64,000 nt of DNA. It comes from Volvox africanus (Eukaryota > Chlorophyta > Chlorophyceae > Chlamydomonadales > Volvocaceae). The DNA is taken from contig BSDZ01000037.1 in assembly GCA_030268105.1 (NCBI GenBank), forward strand, positions 372,001 to 436,000. The letters are read 5' to 3'. The notes beneath the pieces were generated by a model. It worked only from the letters and a program-made list of their open reading frames with translations, ran no database searches and was not told the DNA's origin. The translations under genes were made by a program, and so were the position numbers. Positions within the stretch are counted from its first letter, which is position 1, and each line of letters opens with the position of its first letter. This document shows, in pieces, positions 1-9,161 of this stretch.

Positions 1-2
1 TT

Positions 3-1310
3 AAGTTGCTTGAAGAAATGAAAATCAGAAATGTTTTAGGGAGAAAATTGGGAAGTGGTTTTTATAGATTAATAAAAAATACTGAGGGGAAAACAGCGAA
101 ACAGGTAATCAATTTTGACAATTTAGATTATGATTCTCTTCCCTCTATCATTGAATATAAGGATATAGAAGAGGTTCTAAACTGCGGTGATAAATACAGT
201 AAATTCATATCTAATATCCTTGCCGATTTCTTTTCATATGTTATTTCTCTTATTCAAGCGGTAACTGACAACAAAACCGATATAGATAAAGCAATGCAGC
301 TAGGATACAGTTTAAAATACGGACCTTTTGAGTTACTAAATAAAATGCCAGATAAAGAAGAGAGGTGGTTGAAATTAAAAGTGCTGAACCAGAAAATTCC
401 TGAAAATGTTACAAATAACTCTCATCACAGGACACAGGCGGGTTCAAAAATAATCTTGAATAATGATTCAGCTCATTTGGAACTTATAGACAGCAATTAT
501 GTTTTTGTTATTAAATCAAAAATGAATTCGTTAGACAGTAAAGTATTTAATTTAATGATAGAGGCCATAGATTACTGTGAAAATAAAAACGAAGCTTTAT
601 ATATATTTCCTTTAGGAGATAATTTTTCTGCTGGGGCTAACTTAAAATCTTTTAAAGAAGCTATAGAAGGTAAAAATTTCAAATTAATAGAAGAAATCCT
701 GGATCTTGGTCAAAAAACAATGCTACGCTTAAAGTATTCCAAGATTCCTGTTATATCTTGCGCTAAGGGATTAGCTTTCGGAGGAGGGTGTGAGACTCTT
801 CTTCATTCAACTTTTGTAGTTGCTCATCAGAATTTAAATAGTGGACTCGTAGAACTTGGTGTGGGTTTAATACCTGGCTGGGGTGGAACTAAAGAAATGT
901 TCCTCCGGAGCAAAGGCAATAAAACTACATTACTTCAGAACTTAAACAATATACTTCTTCAGAATAAATCCAGTTCTGCTGACTATTTTGCTTTGGATTA
1001 TTCAGTTAAAACAGCAATAAACATGAATAAACATTTAATTTTGGAACAGGCTTTTCAGGAGAAGTTTCAAATCTCTTCTTCTAACAACAGCCAAGTTGAT
1101 CTACCTGAAATAAGTTTAATTGACGAAATAGATCACAGTAGTTTCGATAAATTGCAAATTGATGTAATGAATTTATTCCAAAAAATTCTTGATAAGAAAT
1201 CGGTGAGTGAAAGTGAATTATTAGAGTTGGAAAAGCAGAAGTTCTTACAACTAGCATCTCTTCCTCTTAGTCTAGAGCAGATCAGTAAATTTGTGTGTGC
1301 GCCAAGATAA
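3..1310 (+). CDS. 3-hydroxyacyl-CoA dehydrogenase / enoyl-CoA hydratase, FadJ/FadN-like, partial
   Basis: Fatty-acid beta-oxidation enzyme, cytosolic in bacteria. The frame is open to the left edge, so the N-terminal NAD-binding domain lies outside the window; the TTG at 6 is only the first possible start inside it. Residues about 1-130 look like the C-terminal helical part of a 3-hydroxyacyl-CoA dehydrogenase. From about residue 150 comes a crotonase fold with an SAGANL oxyanion-type motif, a GLAFGGGCE segment and LVELGVGLIPGWGG, which carry the two usual glutamates. This order (dehydrogenase first, hydratase after) is that of FadN-type and Rickettsia proteins. The coding part ends near 1296, where a group II intron begins; the last codons and the TAA at 1308-1310 belong to the intron. 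AT-rich codon use is bacterial. The downstream exon is not in the window. Confidence 0.82.
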   Translation, partial: KLLEEMKIRNVLGRKLGSGFYRLIKNTEGKTAKQVINFDNLDYDSLPSIIEYKDIEEVLNCGDKYSKFISNILADFFSYVISLIQAVTDNKTDIDKAMQLGYSLKYGPFELLNKMPDKEERWLKLKVLNQKIPENVTNNSHHRTQAGSKIILNNDSAHLELIDSNYVFVIKSKMNSLDSKVFNLMIEAIDYCENKNEALYIFPLGDNFSAGANLKSFKEAIEGKNFKLIEEILDLGQKTMLRLKYSKIPVISCAKGLAFGGGCETLLHSTFVVAHQNLNSGLVELGVGLIPGWGGTKEMFLRSKGNKTTLLQNLNNILLQNKSSSADYFALDYSVKTAINMNKHLILEQAFQEKFQISSSNNSQVDLPEISLIDEIDHSSFDKLQIDVMNLFQKILDKKSVSESELLELEKQKFLQLASLPLSLEQISKFVCAPR

Positions 1311-1914
1311 GGTGCATTAGTCTTATAGGTGAAAGTCCTGTTATGGAAGGAGTAGGTAGCTCCACCATGTAGCGAGTCTTGCGTTGAGATGGGTAACCTA
1401 CTCGACGAAGCGTAGATAGCAAAGTATCCGAGCCGAAGTCAAACGATGAGCGCGGTATAGCCCCGAAAGTGTATTGGTAGTGGAAGCTGATATTGTACAC
1501 AAGATAGCAAGCAATAGAAGACAGGAGGTCAAACTAGCGAAAATCCAATAGTCTTCAACCACCGGGGTCTCAGGCGTTGGCGAGTTTACAAAGATTAATG
1601 ACACAACTTGGGAAGTCCTTATAACTCTTATCTAACAAGTAAGTATTCAAAGTACAAGTGCCGAAACACAAGGCTTTGAAGATGGTGTAAGGATGGCTTA
1701 GTCAGCCGTAATAGCGATGAAGCTCCGTAATGGGAGTGGAGCAAAGGGTTGGCAGAAAGGTAAGAACGTAAAAGGGAAACAATGACTGTACACAGCAAAG
1801 ACAGAAAAACATGGTTAACAAAACTTGAGCGTATAAAGTTGTTAGCATCACAAAATCAAGAAATGAAGTTCAATAATATCGGACATATAGCTAAAACAGT
1901 ATAAAAGAATCACA
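1297..1914 (+). mobile_element. Group II intron, 5' portion (truncated)
   Basis: The segment opens with GTGCGCC, matching the GUGYG 5' end of bacterial group II introns. It runs through about 480 bases of structured, non-coding sequence with phrases typical of domain I (for example GGGAAGTCCTTATAACTC near 1609 and the run of short hairpins at 1700-1760). A maturase/reverse transcriptase ORF begins at 1782. The intron interrupts the fadJ-like gene. Domain V, domain VI and the 3' splice site are not found; the intron stops where IS630-type sequence begins, so it cannot splice as it stands. The exact 5' boundary could shift by two bases because the site reads GTGTGTGCG. Confidence 0.72.
1782..1904 (+). 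pseudogene. Group II intron reverse transcriptase/maturase, N-terminal remnant
   Basis: Forty codons from ATG to TAA. The start lies just after the structured intron part, as in other group II introns. The stretch MKFNNIGHIAKTV resembles the N-terminal lead-in to the RT domain of such maturases. No RT motif is present because the sequence changes character right after the stop. Assignment rests mainly on position inside the intron. Confidence 0.5.
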
Positions 1915-1963
1915 AGATATGCTATATTATGTCTTATAATAATTGGAAGACTAAAGGTATAAG

Positions 1964-2113
1964 GTGACATACTCGGTTCAGTTCAGAAAAAAGGTATTTA
2001 AATTACAGGAATCAGGAGAATCGTTTATAAAATTGTCCAAACGATTTAAAATATCGACAACAACAATTAGCAGATGGAAGAAACAATTGGCGCCATGTGT
2101 CATTGTCAACTAA
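1964..2113 (+). pseudogene. IS630-type transposase, N-terminal helix-turn-helix remnant
   Basis: GTG start and 49 codons: VTYSVQFRKKVFKLQESGES then a helix-turn-helix ending TTTISRWKKQL. This is the usual N-terminus of IS630-family transposases in Rickettsiales (YS..FRKKV followed by SI.RWKK). After about residue 44 the frame runs into an IS21 end and stops, so the DDE catalytic domain is lost. It lies between the broken group II intron and IS21/IS481 material, as one layer of a nested pile. Confidence 0.55.
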
Positions 2114-2153
2114 AAAGGGACCACTTATTTGCACCAAAAAGGGACCACTTATC
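2104..2153. repeat. IS21-family left-end fragment
   Basis: Begins TGTCAACTAAAAAGGGACCA and holds two copies of the AAAAAGGGACCACTTAT unit, the same end sequence seen at 3385, 16664 and 23420. It is cut by the IS481 terminal repeat at 2154. It marks a fourth IS21 insertion of which only this end remains. Confidence 0.7.
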
Positions 2154-3361
2154 TGTAGAAGTCAAGATTTGATCTGACATTTGTAAAATAAAATAATTAA
2201 AACAAAGGAGATTAAATCAAATGAATTTACAACAAAAAAAATAAAACGAAAGATAGGATTATTAGAGTTAGCAAAAAGTTTAGGGAATATATCAGCGGCC
2301 TGTAAGACTATGGGTTATAGCAGAGATAGCTACTACAGATTCCAAGAGTTATATGAGACGGGAGGAGAAGAAGCGCTTTTAGATATGACTCGCAAGAAAC
2401 CGATAATAGCTAACAGAGTAGATCCAAAAGTCGAACAAGCAGTGTTAGCTATGGCAATAGAATATCCTGCTTACGGTCAATTAATAGTATCTAATGAACT
2501 TAAGAAAGATGGTGTTATGGTCTCTCCCGGTGGAGTCAGATCGATATGGCTTCGTAATGATCTGAACAATATGAAGAAGCGTTTAAAAGCCCTAGAAGCT
2601 AAGATGGCGCAAGACGGTATTATTCTTACAGAAGCTCAATTACAGGCTTTAGAGAAGCGTAAGAATATGAAAGAGGCTAACGGCGAAATTGATACTCAAC
2701 ATCCAGGTTATTTAGGTTCTCAAGACACGTATTATGTTGGTTATTTTAAAGGCGTCGGAAAAGTGTATGCCCAGGTACTTATGATACTTATGATACTTAT
2801 GATGCTTATGCAAGAGTAGCAGATGCTAAATTGTATGAGGATAAGACGGCTCTAACCGCAGCTGATATGCTTAACGATAGAATATTGCCTTGGTATGAGG
2901 AAGAAGGTATCCCTATTTTGCGTATATTAACCGATAGAGGCACAGAGTATAAGGGCAACATAGAAAATCATGCTTACCAATTGTTTCTTTCTATTGCCGG
3001 CATTGAGCATAGCACTACAAAGGCCTATTCTCCTCAGACTAACGGTATAAGTGAAAGATTTAATAAAACTATGAAACAAGAAATTTTTGATGTAGCAATG
3101 CGTAAGAAGATATATTCTTCACTTGAAGAGCTGCAAAAGGATCTTGATACTTGGCTTGATTATTATAACAATGAGCGGCCGCATTCCGGTAAATTCTGCT
3201 ATGGCAAGACTCCTATGCAGACATTTTAGGATAGCAAAAAACTGGCTCTTGAGAAAAATAATGAAATCTTGTATCTTGAATATAGATCTGGTGGTCGAAA
3301 TTTAACTGACAATCAAATCTAGTTTTTAGACTGTCTGTCAGATCAAATCTTGACTTCTACA
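2154..3361 (+). mobile_element. IS481-family insertion sequence
   Basis: About 1.2 kb bounded by inverted repeats: the left end starts TGTAGAAGTCAAGATTTGAT and the right end is its reverse complement finishing GACTTCTACA at 3361; they match over about 26 bases. One transposase gene fills it. The left neighbour is an IS21 end cut just inside its tip, and the right neighbour (3362-3384) is unrelated, so no target duplication is visible. Confidence 0.8.
2221..3322 (+). pseudogene. IS481-family transposase (frameshifts and nonsense)
   Basis: DDE transposase of the IS481 type. Start ATG at 2221, preceded by AAAGGAG; the frame is broken early in an A-run (CAACAAAAAAAATAA). Residues from 2310 read [20 protein letters not shown] (winged helix-turn-helix), then the linker rich in [12 protein letters not shown]. 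The middle is broken at 2777-2803 where a 9-bp unit ACTTATGAT is repeated three times and the frame shifts. The catalytic core continues as LRILTDRGTEY (second Asp) and ISERFNKTMKQE (catalytic Glu). A further stop (TAG at 3227-3229) replaces the AAG lysine codon seen in the copies at 16284 and 23040. Not functional. Confidence 0.85.
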
Positions 3362-3384
3362 GTCTAATATGCTGTTATTGTCAA
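3362..3384. other. Short unassigned spacer
   Basis: Twenty-three bases between the IS481 right end and the IS21 copy A left end. It contains GTCAA directly before TGTCAA. No homology recognised; perhaps remaining target DNA of either element. Confidence 0.4.
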
Positions 3385-3444
3385 TGTCAACTAAAAAGGG
3401 ACCACATATTTACACCAAAAAGGGACCACTTATCTCAAAAATGT

Positions 3445-3479
3445 TTAGCTCACGGTAACCTCACTTTTTTGATTCTTAG
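3445..3479 (-). pseudogene. istB: istB C-terminal tip, copy A
   Basis: The last codons of istB (…NQKSEVTVS, stop at 3445-3447) stranded to the left of the copia-1 insertion. They align with 16724-16758 in copy B. The final five bases, CTTAG (3475-3479), are the target duplication of copia-1. Confidence 0.75.
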
Positions 3480-3761
3480 TGTTGTGATTATGCGGGATTT
3501 CACGTCATCATAATACCGTCTGGTAACGGTTGTGCAATAGCTCTTACTTAGGTGCGAGTAACCGCGATGTAAGTTAGGTATCGCGACGAGTGCCGTACAG
3601 TTATTATCGCGAGTATATTGTTTGTGCGCACTCTGCGCTAATTAGTCTTGCGCGTTACTAACGTTGATACTATAATTATTTATGCCAATTATACGCGGTT
3701 CTTGCGTCAATACATTGTAATCTATCCATGTTTCGCATCGGTTGCTCCTATTCTCGCAAGA
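3480..3761 (+). repeat. copia-1 5' LTR
   Basis: Starts TGTTGTGATTATGCGGG and ends CTCGCAAGA. Against the 3' LTR the differences are one base each in the runs near 3620 and 3688, and two in the last 35 bases. The start TGTTGTGAT is shared with the copia-2 LTR, so the families are related. Confidence 0.9.
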
Positions 3762-3774
3762 GGTTATGAGCCCC
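3762..3774 (+). promoter_or_regulatory. Primer-binding site 1, complementary to tRNA-Met anticodon region
   Basis: GGTTATGAGCCCC directly after the LTR. Its complement GGGGCTCATAACC has the layout of a Met tRNA anticodon loop (CU-CAU-AA), not of a 3' CCA end. Drosophila copia and yeast Ty5 prime from an internally cleaved initiator tRNA in this way. The same site recurs at 3996 and at 27074 in copia-2. Confidence 0.7.
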
Positions 3775-3905
3775 GGGCGCACGTGCGCGGCTGGCCGAGA
3801 GGTCGCCGATTCGAATCCCACTGGCTGTTGACCAGGGCAGGGAGGCCGGGACGAGGCAGCTATCGGGAGACCGTGAAGCTCGACGGAGTGTCGCTTACGG
3901 GGGGG
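3775..3905 (+). other. Non-coding block with tRNA-like boxes and a G-run
   Basis: About 130 bases between the first primer-binding site and the inner LTR-like block. TGGCCGAGAGG (3792-3802) resembles an RNA polymerase III A box, and GATTCGAATCC (3808-3818) a B box, but they are only five bases apart, so this is at most a collapsed tRNA piece. A run of seven G ends the block at 3899-3905, placed like a polypurine tract before the next TG. Confidence 0.4.
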
Positions 3906-3995
3906 TGTTGAAATGTGAGCAACACTCATATACGAAAGAATGTTAAAGCAAGTAATACGGCCCACGAGGGGCCGGGCGCTTTGCTGACTTCAACA
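3906..3995 (+). repeat. LTR-like block of 90 bp inside copia-1 leader
   Basis: Starts TGTTGAA and ends TTCAACA, a perfect 7-bp inverted repeat, with a G-run just before and a copy of the primer-binding site GGTTATGAGCCCC just after (3996-4008). These are the marks of a very short LTR. It differs from the outer 282-bp LTR. The end TTCAACA resembles the copia-2 LTR end CTCAACA. Confidence 0.5.
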
Positions 3996-4167
3996 GGTTA
4001 TGAGCCCCGGCTCTTCTGAGCCGTAATTATCTCGTCAAGGCATAGGCATCAATCTTTTGGCCAAGCGCTTCCAATTGGTGGTGGCAAATACGGAGCACAG
4101 CGACCGCCGCCTCTGGTCAACAACGACCATAATCGCCTGCCTACATCGGGAACTATAACACGCAGCA
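3996..4167 (+). promoter_or_regulatory. Second primer-binding site and 5' leader of copia-1
   Basis: GGTTATGAGCCCC at 3996-4008, then about 160 bases without a coding frame up to the gag ATG at 4168. The spacing from this site to the ATG is close to that in copia-2 (27074 to 27222), so this is probably the ancestral primer site of the gag-pol module. Confidence 0.55.
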
Positions 4168-7100
4168 ATGGGAAAGGATAGGTTATCAGACCCATTAGGT
4201 CTGAGCAATTATGCTACGTGGTCGTTCAGGTTCCAATCTATGATGCAAGAGAACAACCTGGATAGATGGCTGAGAGACGAACCAATGACCGACGAGGACA
4301 TCGCCGCGTCAAACAAGGTCAGAAACATCCTTGTCAAAAATGTCCAAGATCATCACTTGGCAATTATCAGAGCAGCGCCCAACGCCAAGGGAGCATGGGA
4401 GAGGCTCGCGGCTGTTTTTGCGGCAAGCAGCGACGCAAGAAAATCTCAGCTTGTTGCTGAACTGTCAGCCCTTAAAATGGCACAAAATGAAGCCCTAATC
4501 TTATATCTGGCTCGCGTCCGCAATCTATATACGGACTTGGTGGAAGTGGGGCACCCCGTTACCGAACGGGAAGTTACCTACAATCTACTGGTGGGACTAC
4601 CGAAGAAATTCTCGGTCATTGTTACCACGCTGACAGTCAATGGCCAATACAATTTGGATACCGTGGGCGCTCAACTATTGGCTTTTGAGAAACGAGTCGA
4701 TGCAGAGGGTGATTCCGTTGCTTTCAGTGCAACAAGCCAAAGAGACAATTGGAGCACCGGACAATATCACAGCGAGACTAGCCGCAATCGCAATGATACA
4801 ATTGAACGTGACTATGGAGATAATTCGGTCGCATTTACCGGCACAAGTCGAGGAGGCACATGGAGCGCTGCCAACAACGGCCACGACGGATGGAGCCATC
4901 GCGGCAACACATTTGATCGAGGATACAGGAATATGCCAATCATCAATCAATGCGATGCATGGAGTTATGGAAGAGATGGCCGCAACGGAGTAAGCCAACA
5001 TGAACACAGATCTGGTTATGGCTACGGCGGGACAGTGCAATGCCAACTATGCGGAAATTATGGACATACCGCACGACAATGCCGCACCCCACGCATACCA
5101 CAACCTCCAGGCCAAATAAGACGCGACAGGCAAGATGGCAACTACAACCGCCAGGGCAACAGGAGCCACAACACCGTCGACGCCACAGCGTTATCCAGGC
5201 CAACAAGTCATCAGGAGAGTGGAGGGCGACGATCCAATCAACCAGAGAACTGCGCTTTCGTGGGATCCCAATACGACAAATTACAAGGGTGGTACGTGGA
5301 CTCCGGCGCATCTCACCACATCACGTACGACGAACGGGAGCTAACCAACGTGGTTGGAATAAGCCGACGGGAACGTTTTGACATCATGAGCATGGGTGGG
5401 GAAACCATTCAACCTATCGCAGTAGGCACCCTCATACTGGTGTCCACACTCTACCCCGACACCAAAATCACCATCAACAACGTATACGTGGTGCCACACA
5501 GCTGCGTCAAAATCCTGTCCGTCTCGTCTATCAACGACAAATCCGATGAAGGGGAAATCATGTTCACCAAGCATATGGTCTACGTGAAGCGTTATGGAGA
5601 CATCGTCATTGCAGGCCGACGAGAAGGTAACTTATACAGGTTGGAGTGCGACGTCGATCAACCTAACGACGCACATTTCAGCTTTGCCGGTGCTGCCCAC
5701 GCTAAGCTGTCAAGCCAAAGCGAAGGCCTGTGGCACCGACGCTTTGGGCACATCGGACTCGGAGGTCTGCAGAAGCTAATCAGGCACGGAATGGTGATAG
5801 GCGTCAACGATGTACCACAACAGAAGGTCAACCCCGCCAAGTGCGAGACTTGTGTTTTATCACGGCAAACGCGCGGAACCCACAAATCCACGGGGCACAA
5901 ATCTGATAGACCAATGGAGCTCATTCATGTGGACGTCTGCGGCCCCATGCCGGACAACACCCCAAATGGGTCACGGTACATGACTGTGCTGTTGGATGAC
6001 TGCACAAAATTTTCAGCAGTTGCATTCACCAACACCAAGGAGGCGGTTAAGGACAAGCTGGTAACGATGATAAATCAGCTGGAGAACATGTGTGGACATA
6101 AAACGTGGGAGATGCGATCCGACAGAGGAGGAGAATTCATCAATTCCCAACTACAAACCTTCTTTGCTTCCAGAGGGATCAGGCATGGGCCAACTGTTGG
6201 ATACACCCCTGAACAAAATGGCGCTGCAGAGCGGTTAAACCGGACCCTGCTGGAAAAGATGCGCGCCCTATTGCTTGAATCCAAACTCCCTCAAAAAATG
6301 TGGGCTGAGGCGGCAGCCACAGCCAACTACCTACGCAATATATCCCCAGCAGATGGCATTTCCCGTACCCCGTACGAGCTCTTCACTGGAAAGGTTCCAG
6401 AGGTCGATCACTTGCGCGTTTTTGGCTGCACGGCTTATGTCCATGTGCCCAAGGCCAAGCGCAACAAACTGGATCCCGTGAGTCGATGAGGTATAATGGT
6501 GGGATATGGCGATGGGGGCAGCTACCGGATATTATTCTCGGACGGGTCAGTATCAAGACACAGCGATGTCGTATTCGATGAACAACAGGCCACGCACGAA
6601 CCATACAAACCCTCGGACGACAACCGTGACAATGCTGAAACTGACTCCGATTCCGACATGGATGACCCAGAGCCACGACCAAGAGCTGTCCCTATGCCCA
6701 CCAATGCACACAATGGTCATGGCCACGACCCGAATCTGCCTCAACCACCACCTCCCGTAACACGCACGGCGTCAAGCTATCCAAACACAGAGAGAACAGG
6801 AGCCGTCAACGATGGAGCGGGCCCATCAGGAAGCCAACCAAGGCAAGACCCAATACAAACTGAGGACACCGACGACTCCGACAGTGAAGACATGGCAACA
6901 GAAGAAGACATGGATGTGGACAACACGAGGTTAGCCAACCGCTACCCCATCCGCGTACGAAAGCGCCCATGTGAGTGGTGGCGCACTCAAAGATCGGTGG
7001 CAGCGCGTATCAACATGGCCGCCAGAATACAAGAACCCAAATCTCACCATGATGCGATTAGAGGCCCTCACCGCATCAAGTGGCAACAAGCGATGAACGA

Positions 7101-8574
7101 CGAGATAATTGCCCACATGACCAACGGCACCTGGGAAATTGGCATCCCACCGCCTGGCACAAACGTCCTGCCCTGTTGCTGGGTCTACAAACTCAAGACA
7201 TGCCCTGATGGCTCAATCGACAGATACAAGGCGCGTCTGGTTGCGAAGGGCTTCACACAACGCGAAGGGGTGGATTTTGGAGAACTGTTTGCACCTACAT
7301 CACGAGGCTCATCATTCCGGGCCATCCTAGCCATCGCCGCCGCCAGGGACTTCGACGTACACCAACTAGATGTCTCCACGGCCTTTTTGAACGGCGACCT
7401 CAAAGAGGAAATCTGGATGAAACCACCACCGGGATACGACCTGGCGACCCCAGGAGCTGCCTGCCGGCTACTCAAGTCGATATATGGCCTCCGCCAAGCA
7501 TCCCGCTGCTGGTACGACAAACTATGCACCAAATTCGCTGAAATCGGACTCACCACATCCAAATCTGACCAAGCGATGTTCGTGAGAGCAAGCAACAGCA
7601 AAGGAGACGTGTTCGTGCTGGTCCACGTGGACGACATGTGCATTGCGGCTAAAGACCCCGAGCTGATCCGAAATCTCAAGGCAGAAATCAGCAAACTATT
7701 CAAGGTAAGAGATCTTGGCCGCATTGAGGTATTTCTGGGCATGGAAGTTCGACGGCAACCCAATGGAGAGATCACGTTATCACAATCCAACTATGTGGAA
7801 CGCATCCTACATAAGCATGGCATGAGCGAGGTTAAACCCAGAGCCATCCCCATAGCTGTGGGAGCAAAACTTCACCTGGACAAAGACACCGAGCTGTTGG
7901 AGGATCCGACGCCGTACAGAGCACTCATTGGTGAGCTCAACTACCTGGCAGTCAGCACGCGTCCAGACCTTGGCTTCGCCCTCAGCATGTTGTCACGGTT
8001 CATGGCCAAGCCAACCAAACCCGCAATGGGCATGGCAAAGGGGGTCCTTCGCTACGTGGCGGGCACGCGCAACCTGGGCCTACAGTTCCGGCGGGAGAGC
8101 AAGGAGATCATCGATGGATATTGCGATTCGGACTGGGCAGGAGACACTAACTCAAGGCGATCCACGACTGGGTACGTATTTCGCGTTAATGGTACCGCAA
8201 TCAGCTGGAGCAGTCAGTTGCAGCGCACTGTGGCAGCGTCATCCGTGGAGGCTGAATACCAGGCCCTTTCCAGCGCAGTCAGGGAAGTCCTTTGGCTGAA
8301 TAAGCTATGCGGGGACCTTAATGTGGACTCCGACAGAATCAGAATCAACATAGACTCACAAGGGGCCTTAGACCTAGGCAACAACCGCATTACATCATCA
8401 CGGTCTAAGCATATTGATGTACAGCACCACATGATTCGCGAGAGAGTGATAGAGGGCGACGTGGCACTGGGGCATTGCCGCACGGAGGAGATGGTGGCGG
8501 ACGCATTGACCAAACCACTGCCAGAAGGAAAGTTCGTCTGGTGCCGCCGTGAAATGGGACTAGACGATACCTGA
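4168..8574 (+). pseudogene. copia-1 Gag-Pol polyprotein, one in-frame UGA
   Basis: One frame of 1468 codons plus stop, interrupted only by TGA at 6487-6489, where copia-2 has AAA (Lys). Gag occupies about residues 1-290 with a CCHC zinc knuckle (C292, C295, H300, C305). The aspartic protease has DSGAS at 378-382. The GAG-pre-integrase HHCC region lies near 515-575. Integrase acidic residues are D589, D652 and E688, giving the DD35E spacing. The reverse transcriptase has HVDDMC with D1155/D1156. RNase H holds GYCDSDWAGD near 1310. Related in sequence to copia-2 throughout. A single stop in an otherwise open frame means recent inactivation, a sequencing error or, less likely, readthrough. Confidence 0.92.
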
Positions 8575-8879
8575 CAAAGAAGCCATCGATCTGTTGGTAG
8601 AAACCAGCTCATATAGGCCAATAAGGCGTGAGTCCGGGTGGCTGGCTGTAGTAAAGCTGTTTTTGATAGTGAGGTCATTATTTCTTTTGACAATAACGTT
8701 CATAAGCGAAGGATTACTTATTCTTGTTGTGGCATCTAACAGCACCAGTCCAGCATCGTCTCAATTGCCTTATCGTAGAGGTTTATTTCAGTGATACTTA
8801 GTAACTTGACGCTACTATCTTTGAGGGGGTGTGATATTGGAGTGCCCTATTCGACCATGACGTGCATCCCGAGGGGGTG
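8575..8879 (+). other. copia-1 3' untranslated region with two polypurine tracts
   Basis: No coding frame. GAGGGGGTG occurs twice, at 8823-8831 (followed by TGATATTGG) and at 8871-8879 (followed by the 3' LTR). The second is the functional-looking polypurine tract. The first is followed by 39 bases that look like the start of another, lost LTR, paralleling the doubled signals at the 5' end. Confidence 0.6.
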
Positions 8880-9161
8880 TGTTGTGATTATGCGGGATTT
8901 CACGTCATCATAATACCGTCTGGTAACGGTTGTGCAATAGCTCTTACTTAGGTGCGAGTAACCGCGATGTAAGTTAGGTATCGCGACGAGTGCCGTACAG
9001 TTATTATCGCGAGTATATTTTTTGTGCGCACTCTGCGCTAATTAGTCTTGCGCGTTACTAACGTTGATACTATAATTATTTATGCCAAATATACGCGGTT
9101 CTTGCGTCAATACATTGTAATCTATCCACGTTTCGCATCGGTTGCTCCTATCCTCGCAAGA
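8880..9161 (+). repeat. copia-1 3' LTR
   Basis: Same length as the 5' LTR and 278 of 282 bases identical. Followed directly by CTTAG (9162-9166), the second copy of the target duplication, and then the rest of istB. Confidence 0.92.

Larger units (their letters stand above)
3480..9161 (+). mobile_element. Ty1/copia LTR retrotransposon copia-1 (Osser-like), inserted in bacterial istB
   Basis: Complete element: two 282-bp LTRs (3480-3761 and 8880-9161) that differ at four positions, a primer-binding site, a single gag-pol frame and a G-rich tract before the 3' LTR. CTTAG flanks both sides (3475-3479, 9162-9166), and joining the flanks restores the IS21 sequence seen uninterrupted at 16755. The domain order protease, integrase, RT, RNase H defines copia. 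High LTR identity suggests a recent jump. The 5' end is unusual: a second LTR-like block and a second primer-binding site lie between 3762 and 4008. Confidence 0.93.

Noticed and set aside
2104..3440. CRISPR-like spaced repeats (AAAAAGGGACCACTTAT units)
   Set aside because: Only two units per site, always at IS21 tips; they are transposase-binding end repeats.
3792..3818. tRNA gene in the copia-1 leader
   Set aside because: A-box-like and B-box-like motifs are five bases apart; there is no cloverleaf. Kept only as a tRNA-like trace.
3642..3965. Open frames on both strands over the copia-1 LTR and leader
   Set aside because: They cross the LTR, the primer-binding site and IS21 remains, and match no protein; chance frames.
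4675..5311. Long antisense frames in copia gag (similar ones in copia-2, 27369-28122)
   Set aside because: Shadows of the gag-pol frame caused by base composition; no independent support.
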